Assembly: GCA_963589785.1 (NCBI GenBank) | Contig: CAVAMJ010000021.1 | Coordinates: 1 to 21,410 of the forward strand | Source: SIG603 sp963589785 | Lineage (GTDB): Bacteria; Bacillota; Clostridia; Oscillospirales; Acutalibacteraceae | Length of the DNA stretch: 21,410 nt | Direction: 5' to 3' | Notes under the pieces: generated by a model | What the model saw: the letters and a program-made list of their open reading frames with translations, nothing else | What the model was told of the DNA's origin: nothing | Database searches by the model: none | Part shown: in pieces, positions 6,341 to 14,346 of the stretch | How the letters are laid out: every line of letters starts with the position of its first letter | Numbering within the stretch: position 1 is the stretch's first letter | Program-made: the position numbers and the translations under genes

Positions 6341-7384
6341 TTAATAATGCACTACATTGTCGCTCTTTTTAATTCTTTCGATTATCGGTTTCGCCTCATC
6401 GCTTACAAAGAAATCATAGGTCGTTTTCGGCACAAGCGTACGCAGTGTTTCATAATCATCGTTCTTTAGGCAATTTCGAACAGTACTTGCACTTATCGGC
6501 TTGCCGCCCTCTTCCTTTCGCTTGATTATTATGCACTCGATTCCCGCTTTCGGCAGTTCCTCACTCATGACTTTGTTATATGCTCCTGTTACCACGCTTG
6601 TCGGCTCTTCTCCGACATACCTCGCCGTTACTCCCAGAGATGCGGCAATTTTCTTAAAAACCGCTATATCAAGCTTTGCGTGATTATCGATTACATCGGC
6701 TTCGTCTTTTAAGAAATAGCTTGGGAAGGTTGCGTTCGATATGATATAAGGTCCGCTGTCGTGAAGAACAACATTATCAATATGTGCTGTTCCTTCTTTT
6801 ACAAGTTTTTTTCTAACAGAGAACGGCACAAGGCTTGCGTCCTCACTGACTATGAAAAGGTGGAGAGTATCGCAATTTTGGGCAGCTGTTTCAACAAGGT
6901 ACTGGTGTCCCAGTGTGAACGGGTTAGCGTTCATGACAAGTGCTGCACTTTTTCCCTCGTGCTTTGTTTTCTCAAGTCTTTTTAGGTAAGAAGTGAATCC
7001 TTCACGGCGGTTTTCCATAAATACAAGAGTTCCGTCAACTCTTGCGATTTCATAAAAACCAAGATCGCCGAAGAATTTAGCGGATTTTTCCTTTGTATAT
7101 AGAAACAGGTGCAGATTTCCTCTTTCGCACTGAAACTCAATCAGATGCGTTATAACCTGATTTAAAAGTCCCTCGCCCTGATGCTCATGACTTACGGCAA
7201 AGCATCTAAGTGTGTTTCCGAAACAGCTTCCCGTTGCAATAGGTTTTCCCATTTCATCGCATATAGCACAGGTATAGTCAAGATTAGCATCTCTGCGTAT
7301 TCCTTCGGCGAGCAGAAGTTCATCAACGCCTTGCATAAGTCTTTTATCGCTTGGATAGACTTGAGTTATTCCGTAGTCTGCCAT
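6341..7384 (-). CDS. citC: [Citrate (pro-3S)-lyase] ligase
   Basis: Acetate:SH-citrate lyase ligase, 347 residues. It uses ATP and acetate to acetylate the thiol of the CitD prosthetic group and so switches citrate lyase on. A GNAT-like N-terminal half carries HEHQGEGL (67-74). The C-terminal half is a nucleotidylyltransferase with the HIGH-type motif NPFTLGH (154-160) and ISASTVR (297-303), the ISSTxxR-type motif. Length is normal. Its ATG overlaps the citXG stop codon by one base (TAATG), so it is translationally coupled. Repeat module A follows its stop by 39 bases in the sense direction. Confidence 0.96.
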   Translation of the reverse strand: MADYGITQVYPSDKRLMQGVDELLLAEGIRRDANLDYTCAICDEMGKPIATGSCFGNTLRCFAVSHEHQGEGLLNQVITHLIEFQCERGNLHLFLYTKEKSAKFFGDLGFYEIARVDGTLVFMENRREGFTSYLKRLEKTKHEGKSAALVMNANPFTLGHQYLVETAAQNCDTLHLFIVSEDASLVPFSVRKKLVKEGTAHIDNVVLHDSGPYIISNATFPSYFLKDEADVIDNHAKLDIAVFKKIAASLGVTARYVGEEPTSVVTGAYNKVMSEELPKAGIECIIIKRKEEGGKPISASTVRNCLKNDDYETLRTLVPKTTYDFFVSDEAKPIIERIKKSDNVVHY

Positions 7385-8748
7385 TAGAGTTCCTCCGTTT
7401 TGAAAAAATGTAAGAGCCAGCTTAGTGCGAGTAAATCTGCACTACCGCCCGGGGATAGATTTTTACTTATAAATTCATCGTCAAGCTTCATTAATGTTTC
7501 AATGTCAGGGTAGGGGTTATCTTTGAGCAGCTTAGAGATTTCCTCGGTAGTTCTAAGCTGTTCTTCTCTGCCGCCTCTTGAAATCATATTGGTGTCGTCA
7601 TCTGCACAAAGCATAGAGAGAAGTGCTGCCGCACCGGCTCTGTCGTTGTCGAGACCGTTTTCGAGTCCTTTCTCGAGAGTGGGTAAGCCTACATTAAGCA
7701 CGGCGGGGAAGCCGTTTTCTGCCTGTCCTCGCACGCCCAAAACACCATATTCTTTATAGAATTTCTGTCCGGCTGTTTTCGGCTTATCGATTTTTGAATA
7801 GTCGTTTTTTGTCAGTCCTTCGGTCATTTTTGCACATTCGGAGAGTACTTTGGACGGGTCTTTTCTCTCTTTATGCGATAGCCTTCCGAGTGCGGCGCAC
7901 GCAAGACCGACAGAGAAAATCGCTCCCTTATGAGTATTAACTCCGTTTGTTGCAAAAAGCATATCGTTTTCAGCTTGCTTTCCGAAAGGTCTTATTGCGG
8001 CGAAGGTATCCTTAGGGGATATTCCGTCGGTTCTGTCATTTATTCCCTTTTCGGCACATTTTTGAAAATAGGGGAAGAGTGTCGATGCACTGCTCATAAA
8101 GGTAAAGCTGTCCATATCTCGGTGACTTCCCGTATTTCTTCTGTCGACAAGTCCCGGCTTAGGCGTTGTAGTAACCTCGTAGAGAAGTGCTCTCGTTGCT
8201 TGTTTTGCGATTGTGAGAGCGTCTGATTTATCTATTTCACATTTCAAGAGCTCTTTTGTGCGTGCTTGAAGCTCTGCTACGGTATGTGTGCGGCTTCGTG
8301 AGCACTCCTTAGCGGGTTTACCGCAGATGAGGCATTTGCGGCTTTGAAGTGACAGAAGAGTTCGGTCAAGCTTTTCTCCGTTTGTGTCAAGAACATCCAT
8401 ATCAAAAAGCCTTGCCATTGCAGATGAATCCTCGATTTCGGATGTTATTGCTTTGATTTTAATTGCCGCCGCATCAACCGCATAGAAAGCCTCGTTGCCT
8501 GTTTTAGCCGATATGATTTCCTTGTGAAGTACATTCATTTTCTCACGGCGAAAACTCATTTCGAGATCCTTACAGCCTGATTCAAAGCCTCTTAATATGA
8601 GGTCGTTATTTTTGATTGGCCCCGCTATATTCATGGTGAAGCATACAAGCGGAGTTTTGAATTTATCTGTTAAAGCCTGTTGCTTCCAAACCCGTCTTTC
8701 ACGGGCATCGAGCATTTCTGGCAGACTTACTTCTTTGATTTCTTCCAT
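7384..8748 (-). CDS. citXG: CitXG fusion: holo-citrate lyase ACP synthase plus triphosphoribosyl-dephospho-CoA synthase
   Basis: A bifunctional 454-residue protein. Residues 1 to about 170 are CitX (apo-CitD phosphoribosyl-dephospho-CoA transferase), with ARLFDMDV at 112-119 and the cysteine-rich CLICGKPAKECSRSRTH at 139-155. From about 178 it is CitG, which makes the prosthetic-group precursor from dephospho-CoA and ATP; TPKPGLVDRRNTGSHRD (195-211), GVNTHKGAIFSVG and LSPGGSADLLA mark this domain. Many bacteria have separate genes; a fusion is also known in Haemophilus influenzae. AAGGAG lies before the ATG, 14 bases after lysR. Confidence in both domains is high. Confidence 0.95.
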   Translation of the reverse strand: MEEIKEVSLPEMLDARERRVWKQQALTDKFKTPLVCFTMNIAGPIKNNDLILRGFESGCKDLEMSFRREKMNVLHKEIISAKTGNEAFYAVDAAAIKIKAITSEIEDSSAMARLFDMDVLDTNGEKLDRTLLSLQSRKCLICGKPAKECSRSRTHTVAELQARTKELLKCEIDKSDALTIAKQATRALLYEVTTTPKPGLVDRRNTGSHRDMDSFTFMSSASTLFPYFQKCAEKGINDRTDGISPKDTFAAIRPFGKQAENDMLFATNGVNTHKGAIFSVGLACAALGRLSHKERKDPSKVLSECAKMTEGLTKNDYSKIDKPKTAGQKFYKEYGVLGVRGQAENGFPAVLNVGLPTLEKGLENGLDNDRAGAAALLSMLCADDDTNMISRGGREEQLRTTEEISKLLKDNPYPDIETLMKLDDEFISKNLSPGGSADLLALSWLLHFFKTEEL

Positions 8749-8762
8749 ATTATTCTCCTTGT

Positions 8763-9617
8763 TTAGTGTTTTTTCTTTAGTTCAGCCATGAACATTTTTA
8801 CTTGCGGCAGATTCATGGAGTCTCTTTGACAGAAGATATGAGTTCGGCGCATATACGGCTCGCCGTTTTCGAAGGTGCACGGTGTGATCACTCCGTCAAA
8901 ATTATCAAGTGCGATTTCAGGCAGAAGTCCCCATCCGATTCCGCGTTTAACCATTTCCACACAAGCGGTAACGCTGTCCACCTGAATGCGGTGAGCGCTT
9001 GATTTGAGATTGTTTTCACGAAGCCACCTTGCGGTCATTGCCTCCAGTGATTGATCGGACTGATGACTTATGTATAAGTAGTTTGAAAGCGGTTTTCCCT
9101 CAAATTCCTTTTGATGAATTAAGCAGATGCTTTCCTGAGACAGAAGAAATTGCGGAGCATCCCACGAATATTCCCCTCTAAGTACAGCTATGTCCAAAGT
9201 GCCGTCCAGCATTTTGCGGTAAAGGTGGCGGCTGTGTCCCGTTATGATATCTAAGTGAACCTGGGGATATTTCTTGTGGTATGCCGCAAGCACATCGGGC
9301 AGACGATATAACGCATAGTTAATAGATATACCCGCTCTCAGAGTTCCGCAAACCTCATCGCTATCTGTGTTAAGACTTCGTCTCAGTGCTTCGAGCTCAT
9401 TTTCAGCCATGCGGCAGTGAGCCAGCACCTTTTCGCCTGCGGGAGTAAATCTCACGCCTTGTCGAGAGCGGATGACAAGCTCGACATTCAATTCCTGTTC
9501 TATCGCTTTTATACGTTTGGAAAGTGCCGATTGAGTAATGTAAAGCTTATCGGCGGCATGAGTTATATTTTTAGTTTCGTCTAAAATTCTAAGCAGAGCA
9601 AAGTCTTTCTCGTCCAT
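8763..9617 (-). CDS. LysR-family transcriptional regulator of the citrate locus
   Basis: LysR-type regulator, 284 residues. The N-terminal winged helix-turn-helix is clear (about 4-60; ITHAADKLYITQSALSKRIKAIE lies in it), followed by a periplasmic-binding-like effector domain. GGAG precedes the ATG. It is the first gene of lysR-citXG-citC and is transcribed away from citDEF. This arrangement, with two ATTCC-N5-GGAAT palindromes in the shared region, suggests that it controls both arms, with citrate as the likely co-inducer (inference). LysR identity is firm; the ligand is not shown by sequence. Confidence 0.92.
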   Translation of the reverse strand: MDEKDFALLRILDETKNITHAADKLYITQSALSKRIKAIEQELNVELVIRSRQGVRFTPAGEKVLAHCRMAENELEALRRSLNTDSDEVCGTLRAGISINYALYRLPDVLAAYHKKYPQVHLDIITGHSRHLYRKMLDGTLDIAVLRGEYSWDAPQFLLSQESICLIHQKEFEGKPLSNYLYISHQSDQSLEAMTARWLRENNLKSSAHRIQVDSVTACVEMVKRGIGWGLLPEIALDNFDGVITPCTFENGEPYMRRTHIFCQRDSMNLPQVKMFMAELKKKH

Positions 9618-9733
9618 TTGATTATCTCCGTTTTGGTTATGAATCGTTGGGATAATTATTCCTGATATTCATAATACAACCTTAATTATAAAAAATAAAG
9701 CACATTTGCCATAACATTTATTAAGGAAAAATC

Positions 9734-9748
9734 ATTCCGAAAAGGAAT
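9734..9748. promoter_or_regulatory. LysR-type operator, distal box
   Basis: ATTCC-GAAAA-GGAAT, a perfect 5-bp inverted repeat of T-N11-A form. It shares both half-sites with the box at 9835-9849; their centres are 101 bases apart. It lies closer to lysR, so it may serve autoregulation or DNA looping (inference). Confidence 0.7.
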
Positions 9749-9834
9749 TGATTAGACAATGTATACAATCTGTTTCGGTTTATTTGTTGATTAGCGAAAA
9801 TTAAAACTGTTTTTTGGTCGATTGTGCACAAACT

Positions 9835-9849
9835 ATTCCTATTAGGAAT
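9835..9849. promoter_or_regulatory. LysR-type operator, citD-proximal box
   Basis: ATTCC-TATTA-GGAAT is a perfect 7+1+7 palindrome fitting T-N11-A. Its centre (9842) is about 66 bases before the predicted citD transcription start near 9908, the usual recognition-site position for LysR activators. Confidence 0.75.
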
Positions 9850-9872
9850 GAAAAACAGAGATTACTATGACT

Positions 9873-9901
9873 TTTACAAATTGTGAAAGTGTGGATACAA
9901 T
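9873..9901 (+). promoter_or_regulatory. Promoter of the citDEF operon
   Basis: TTTACA (9873-9878), 17 bases, TACAAT (9896-9901). Both boxes are close to but not at consensus, as expected for an activated promoter. The leader to the citD ATG is about 76 bases. Confidence 0.7.
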
Positions 9902-9983
9902 GTAGCCACAGAAACGAAATCAAGCGTTTTTGAAGCAAGAAAATCAATCCAAATCAATCCTAATTAACACAGGAGGAATAACA

Positions 9984-10286
9984 ATGGTCATCGAAAAGAG
10001 TGCGGTAGCCGGCACACTGGAATCAAGCGATGCTCAGGTAACTGTAGAGCCAGCAGAAGGACTCACACTTTCTATTGAAAGCAGTGTACTAAACCAGTAC
10101 GGAAGACAGATAAAGGCAACAGTCGAGGAAACTTTAAATCGACTTGAAGTCAAGAATGCTAAGGTCACGGTAGTTGACAAGGGTGCACTTGACTGTACCC
10201 TAAAAGCAAGAGTAGAGTGCGCTGTATTCAGAAGCAGTTCATCTTCAGAAAAGAATATTCCATGGGGAGGTATGATTCATGAGTAA
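9984..10286 (+). CDS. citD: Citrate lyase gamma subunit (acyl carrier protein)
   Basis: Acyl-carrier subunit of citrate lyase, 100 residues. The ATG at 9984 is chosen because AGGAGGA (9971-9977) lies just upstream and because it places the conserved AGTLESSD so that Ser14 is the attachment serine for the 2'-(5''-triphosphoribosyl)-3'-dephospho-CoA group, as in known CitD proteins. Length matches the family. The stop overlaps citE by eight bases, and the citE ribosome site GGGGAGG lies inside citD, so the subunits are translated in a coupled way. It is modified by CitXG and CitC encoded on the other arm. Confidence 0.96.
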   Translation: MVIEKSAVAGTLESSDAQVTVEPAEGLTLSIESSVLNQYGRQIKATVEETLNRLEVKNAKVTVVDKGALDCTLKARVECAVFRSSSSSEKNIPWGGMIHE

Positions 10287-11199
10287 GGTTATTAATCGTC
10301 CGACACCTGATAAAAAGCGTTTGCGCAGAACCATGATGTTCATGAATGCTCAGAAGCCGGGTCTTATCAAGGACGCTTATATTTACGGCTCTGACAGCAT
10401 TATTCTCGACCTTGAGGATGCTGTTGCAGAGAACCAGAAGGATGCCGCAAGATTCAGCCTTTACCATGCGCTTAAGAGCATTGATTATGGCGACACCGAA
10501 GTAATCGTAAGAATAAACGGTCTTGATACTCCTCACTGGGAAGAGGACATCAGAGTTTGTGTTGCTGGCGGTGCAGACGGAATAAGAATTGCAAAGTGCG
10601 AGAACGCAGAGATGGTTCATAAGGTTGACGATGCAGTCACAGCGGCAGAGAAGGAGTTCGGAGTAGAAGTCGGCAGAACAATGCTTATGGCGGCTCTCGA
10701 AAGTCCGCTTGGTATAATGAATGCCTATGAGATTGTAACGGCAAGCCCCAGAATGTTTGGTTGTGCAATTTCCGGCGGTGACTTCCGCAAGAGCATGCAT
10801 GTTCAGATTCAGCGTGACGGTGTAGAGATGATAACCGCAAGAGGACAGATGCTTCTTGCCGCACGTGCCGCAGGCGTTCAGTGCTTTGATACCATGTATC
10901 CGAACATCGACGACATGGAAGGTTTCAAAGCAGAGGTTATTCAGAACCACAAAATGGGCTTTGACGGCAAGAGTATAGTCAATCCTAAGCAGATTGCTTT
11001 TGTTCACGAGACATTCGCTCCGACAGAAAAGGAAATCGCATATGCGGAGAAGCTTGTCAGAGGATGTCAGGCACAGGCTGATGCCGGTATCGGTGTTTAC
11101 ACAGTCGACGGAAAGATGGTTGATATTCCGTTCTTTGAAGACGCTAAGCGCATAATCGCATTAGCTAAAGCATGCGGAGTTTACCACGGTGATCTTTGA
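10279..11199 (+). CDS. citE: Citrate lyase beta subunit (citryl-ACP lyase)
   Basis: Beta subunit, 306 residues, HpcH/HpaI aldolase superfamily TIM barrel. It splits citryl-ACP into oxaloacetate and acetyl-ACP. Family signatures are ILDLEDAV (42-49), VRING (77-81), ALESPLG with Glu141, GGDF with Asp168 (the expected Mg2+ ligands) and KSIVNPKQI (231-239). Length is normal. It overlaps citD by eight bases and is 15 bases before citF, the standard citDEF order. Confidence 0.97.
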   Translation: MSKVINRPTPDKKRLRRTMMFMNAQKPGLIKDAYIYGSDSIILDLEDAVAENQKDAARFSLYHALKSIDYGDTEVIVRINGLDTPHWEEDIRVCVAGGADGIRIAKCENAEMVHKVDDAVTAAEKEFGVEVGRTMLMAALESPLGIMNAYEIVTASPRMFGCAISGGDFRKSMHVQIQRDGVEMITARGQMLLAARAAGVQCFDTMYPNIDDMEGFKAEVIQNHKMGFDGKSIVNPKQIAFVHETFAPTEKEIAYAEKLVRGCQAQADAGIGVYTVDGKMVDIPFFEDAKRIIALAKACGVYHGDL

Positions 11200-11214
11200 G
11201 GGAGGAAATAAATT

Positions 11215-12774
11215 ATGATTAATGCAGTTGGCAGAGATATTCCCGATTACCTTCTCGCAAACGGAAAAGAGGTTTATCAGGGTAAAAATTATAAGGACGG
11301 AGAAAAGGTTAAGAAAGCTTCTCCTACTACTGTTCGCCACGAAAAACCTGAAGAGAACAAGCTTTGCAAGTCTATTCGTGAGGCTTGCGAGAAATGCGGC
11401 GCACATGACGGAATGACATTCTCGTTCCACACAGAGTTCCGAGACGGCGATTATGTAGCCGCAATGGTATGCAAGGTGCTTGTCGAGGAGATGGGACTTA
11501 AGGATTTGCACGTAGCGGCAACATCACTTGGTACAGCTCAGGACATTTTCGCTGATTATATGGAGAAGGGAATCATCGTTGAAGCTCAGACTTCAGGCGT
11601 AAGAGGAAGAATCGGCGAGGTTATTTCTGCGGGCAAGATGGATAAGCCCGTTACAATCAGAAGCCACGGCGGACGCCCTCGTGCGGTTGAGGCCGGCGAG
11701 GTTCATATCGACATCGCATTCCTTGCGGCGGCTACTTCTGATTATTGCGGTAATGCAAAGGGCAAGGGCGGCAAAAATAACTGCGGAAGCATGGGCTTTG
11801 CTATGCACGATGCACATTTTGCAGATCACACCGTTATTATTACCGATACTCTCGTACCGTTCCCAAATCTTCCTTCTTCAATTTCTTGCATCGATGTAGA
11901 TGCAGTCTGCGTGGTTGACGCTATCGGTGACCCTAAGAAGATTGCAACGAAGGAAGCAAGAATGACCGATAACCCAAGAGAACTCATGATGGCAAGAAAT
12001 GTTGCTAATGTCATTGCCGCAACTCCTTATTTCAAGGACGGATTCTCATTCCAGACAGGTGTCGGCGGTCCTTCACTTGCAGTTAACCGTTTTCTTGAGG
12101 AACATATGCAGAAGGCTGGCATCAAGATGAGTTTTGCTCTTGGCGGAACTTCAAGCGCTATTTGTGCGCTTCAGGACAAGGGATATGTCGATTATATCCT
12201 CGATACTCAGGACTTCGACCAGGGTGCGGCGGCTCATCTCTTCACAAATCCTCACCACATCGAAATTGATCTGAGTGAATATGCAAATGCCGGAAATAAG
12301 GGCGCATATGTAAATAAGCTCGACTATGTTGTTCTTTCCGCACTTGAGATTGATACTAAATTCAACGTAAATGTTATCACAGGTTCTGACGGTGTATTAA
12401 GAGGAGCACCGGGAGGACATCCCGACACAGCGGCTGGCTCTAAGTGCTGTATTATTGTTACTCCGCTTACAAGAGGTCGCATGGCAACTGTATGTAAGGA
12501 TGTTGTCACTGTCACAACTCCCGGCGATTGCGTTGATGTTCTCGTAACTGATTACGGCATTGCGGTAAACCCAAACCGTCCTGATTTAATCGAGTGCCTC
12601 GATAATGCAGGCATCAAGCATGTGACAATCGAGAGTCTTCAGGAAAAGGCTTATGAGCTTGTCGGTGCTCCGGATCCGCTCGAGTGGGAGGATAAGGTAG
12701 TTGCGATTGTAGAGGCTCGTGACGGCACTATTCTCGATGTTGTTCGTCAGGTTAAGCCTTACAGCTTTGATTAA
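11215..12774 (+). CDS. citF: Citrate lyase alpha subunit (citrate:acetyl-ACP transferase)
   Basis: Alpha subunit, 519 residues. It exchanges acetyl for citrate on the CitD prosthetic thioester, the first half-reaction of citrate lyase. It begins with the family start GRDIPDYL and contains GAPGGHPDTAAGSKCCIIV and the C-terminal VTDYGIAVNP typical of CitF. GGGAGG precedes the ATG. It follows citE by 15 bases. A long imperfect hairpin lies after it and before the transporter gene. Identification is firm. Confidence 0.97.
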   Translation: MINAVGRDIPDYLLANGKEVYQGKNYKDGEKVKKASPTTVRHEKPEENKLCKSIREACEKCGAHDGMTFSFHTEFRDGDYVAAMVCKVLVEEMGLKDLHVAATSLGTAQDIFADYMEKGIIVEAQTSGVRGRIGEVISAGKMDKPVTIRSHGGRPRAVEAGEVHIDIAFLAAATSDYCGNAKGKGGKNNCGSMGFAMHDAHFADHTVIITDTLVPFPNLPSSISCIDVDAVCVVDAIGDPKKIATKEARMTDNPRELMMARNVANVIAATPYFKDGFSFQTGVGGPSLAVNRFLEEHMQKAGIKMSFALGGTSSAICALQDKGYVDYILDTQDFDQGAAAHLFTNPHHIEIDLSEYANAGNKGAYVNKLDYVVLSALEIDTKFNVNVITGSDGVLRGAPGGHPDTAAGSKCCIIVTPLTRGRMATVCKDVVTVTTPGDCVDVLVTDYGIAVNPNRPDLIECLDNAGIKHVTIESLQEKAYELVGAPDPLEWEDKVVAIVEARDGTILDVVRQVKPYSFD

Positions 12775-12797
12775 TTAGAATATAAGTTTTACCGAAT

Positions 12798-12854
12798 TTC
12801 TGAAAAGGGAATGGGCACACCTGAAAATATGTGCTTCATTCCCTGTTTTCAGAA
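12798..12854 (+). other. Long intercistronic hairpin between citF and the citrate transporter
   Basis: TTCTGAAAA (12798-12806) faces TTTTCAGAA (12846-12854), GGGAATG (12807-12813) faces CATTCCC (12837-12843), and GCACA (12815-12819) faces TGTGC (12830-12834). Only small bulges interrupt it, with a 10-base loop. No T-run follows on either strand, so it is not a standard intrinsic terminator. It may stabilise the upstream mRNA end, or a protein may bind it. Confidence 0.65.
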
Positions 12855-12911
12855 AAGAATAAAAACACGCAGATGTGGATTTGCTAGTAAAATAGAAAAG
12901 GATGTAATTAT

Positions 12912-14204
12912 ATGTTAGCCCTCATTGGATTTTTGCTCATGGCTGTGCTGATGGTTGTGCTTATCAAAAGCTGGGTAAGCCCTCCTGTAGCATTTATAAT
13001 TTTGCCGCTTGTGGCAGCGATTGCCGCCGGATTTTCTCTTGAGGAGATAGGCGGTTTCATCGGAACAGGAATGGAATCTATGCTCGGAACAGCAGTTCTG
13101 TTCGTTTTCTCGATTTCATACTTCACTCTAATGAATGAAATCGGACTTTTTGATCCGATTATCAATTTCCTTACAAAAAAAGCCGGAAATAAGCCGTGGA
13201 TGATAGTGCTTGCACTTGTGCTCACTACATTTGTGGCACACATAGACGGTTCGGGTGCGGCAACCTTCTTGATAGTTGTTCCCGCATTTTTGCCGATATT
13301 CAAGAGAATGGGTTTTTGCCCTCAGGCACTTCTGTGCCTTATGTGCGGACCGTATGCCGCAATGAATATTTTGCCGTGGGGCGGTCCTACTATGAGAGCC
13401 GCAAGCGTTGCCGGAATTGAAACGGCAGATTTATATACCTTTATTCTTCCCGGTGTAGTTTCCGTATGCCTTATGGCTTTTGTAAATATGTTCTTCGTAA
13501 CTAAAACAGAGCTTCGCCACGGTCTGCATCCGGAAATTACACAGACAGTAGCAGAGAACGGCACAGAAGGTGAGAATAAAAAGCGTGATTGGCGTTATTT
13601 CTTCAATTTGGTGCTAACTGTCATTATGATAGTTCTCCTTTTCATGGATACTCCGCTTCCGCTATATGCAGTATTTATGATTGCTTATTCTTTGGCACTT
13701 GTTGTCAATTTCCCAAAATCCAAGATTCAGAATAAGAAGATTAAAGAGCTCGGTCAGGACGCAATGGTCATGACGGTCACTCTGTTCGCTGTCGGTATAT
13801 TTATGGGTATAATCAGCGGAACAGGTATGGTAGATGCAATGGCTACGGCTATTGTTAATGTTCTTCCTTCTTCAATGGCTCCGCATATGCATTGGTTCAT
13901 GGCACTTTTCAGTGTGCCGCTCATGATGATTCTCGGAACAGATGCATTCTATTATGCACTTTTGCCGATTATCATAAGCGTTGTCGCTCCGTTTGGCGTG
14001 AGTGCTCCCAGTGTTGCGGCTACATTCCTTTTGACGGCTACATTCGGAACTCCGATCAGCCCGTCAGTTGCCGCGGTTTATGTCGGTCTTGGATTAACAG
14101 ATCTTACAATCGGCGAGCACATCAAGTACAGCTTGAAATTCATCTGGCCACTTAGTATATTGACACTGATACTTGCCACCGTGCTTGGAGTTGTGCCGTT
14201 CTGA
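12912..14204 (+). CDS. CitMHS-family citrate transporter (metal-citrate:H+ symporter)
   Basis: Integral membrane protein of 430 residues with many hydrophobic segments, in the CitMHS family known for uptake of citrate complexed to divalent metals (Bacillus CitM and CitH). The diagnostic loop AHIDGSGAATFLIVVPAF is present, followed by GPYAAMNILPWGGP. A charged cytoplasmic-looking stretch near 205-225 separates the two halves. AAAGGATG precedes the ATG. It lies downstream of citF beyond the 12798-12854 hairpin and presumably supplies citrate to the lyase. Which metal it prefers cannot be told from sequence. Confidence 0.93.
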   Translation: MLALIGFLLMAVLMVVLIKSWVSPPVAFIILPLVAAIAAGFSLEEIGGFIGTGMESMLGTAVLFVFSISYFTLMNEIGLFDPIINFLTKKAGNKPWMIVLALVLTTFVAHIDGSGAATFLIVVPAFLPIFKRMGFCPQALLCLMCGPYAAMNILPWGGPTMRAASVAGIETADLYTFILPGVVSVCLMAFVNMFFVTKTELRHGLHPEITQTVAENGTEGENKKRDWRYFFNLVLTVIMIVLLFMDTPLPLYAVFMIAYSLALVVNFPKSKIQNKKIKELGQDAMVMTVTLFAVGIFMGIISGTGMVDAMATAIVNVLPSSMAPHMHWFMALFSVPLMMILGTDAFYYALLPIIISVVAPFGVSAPSVAATFLLTATFGTPISPSVAAVYVGLGLTDLTIGEHIKYSLKFIWPLSILTLILATVLGVVPF

Positions 14205-14280
14205 TTTACAATTAACAGGATTACTTCAACACACTTCTTAACAACACGATACACAATATTCCCGTGTTTGCATTTTGCAA

Positions 14281-14333
14281 ACAAAACAGGTGCTGTGAAC
14301 GAGAAAAAAACTCATTCACAGCACCTTGTTTTT
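14281..14333. terminator. Bidirectional terminator between the citrate transporter and the phosphatase
   Basis: AGGTGCTGTGAA (14288-14299) pairs perfectly with TTCACAGCACCT (14315-14326), extended by GAG/CTC in the loop. TTGTTTTTG follows on the plus strand and TGTTTTGTTTG on the minus strand. It ends both convergent units. Confidence 0.9.
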
Positions 14334-14346
14334 GTGTTACTTTAAA

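Larger units (their letters stand above)
9618..9983. promoter_or_regulatory. Divergent control region between lysR-citXG-citC and citDEF
   Basis: This 366-base gap carries the control elements of both arms: two ATTCC-N5-GGAAT palindromes (9734-9748, 9835-9849) and a plus-strand promoter (9873-9901). An in-frame upstream extension of citD (from 9930) is not supported by a ribosome site. For the minus strand I see A/T-rich candidate -10 boxes near 9680-9700 but no convincing -35 partner. Confidence 0.75.

Noticed and set aside
9930..9983. N-terminal extension of citD to an upstream start
   Set aside because: No ribosome site precedes it, while AGGAGGA stands directly before the ATG at 9984, which also puts the prosthetic-group serine at position 14.
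10228..11007. A 259-residue minus-strand open frame inside citE
   Set aside because: It is the antisense shadow of citE, cysteine- and histidine-rich without domain logic and without a ribosome site.
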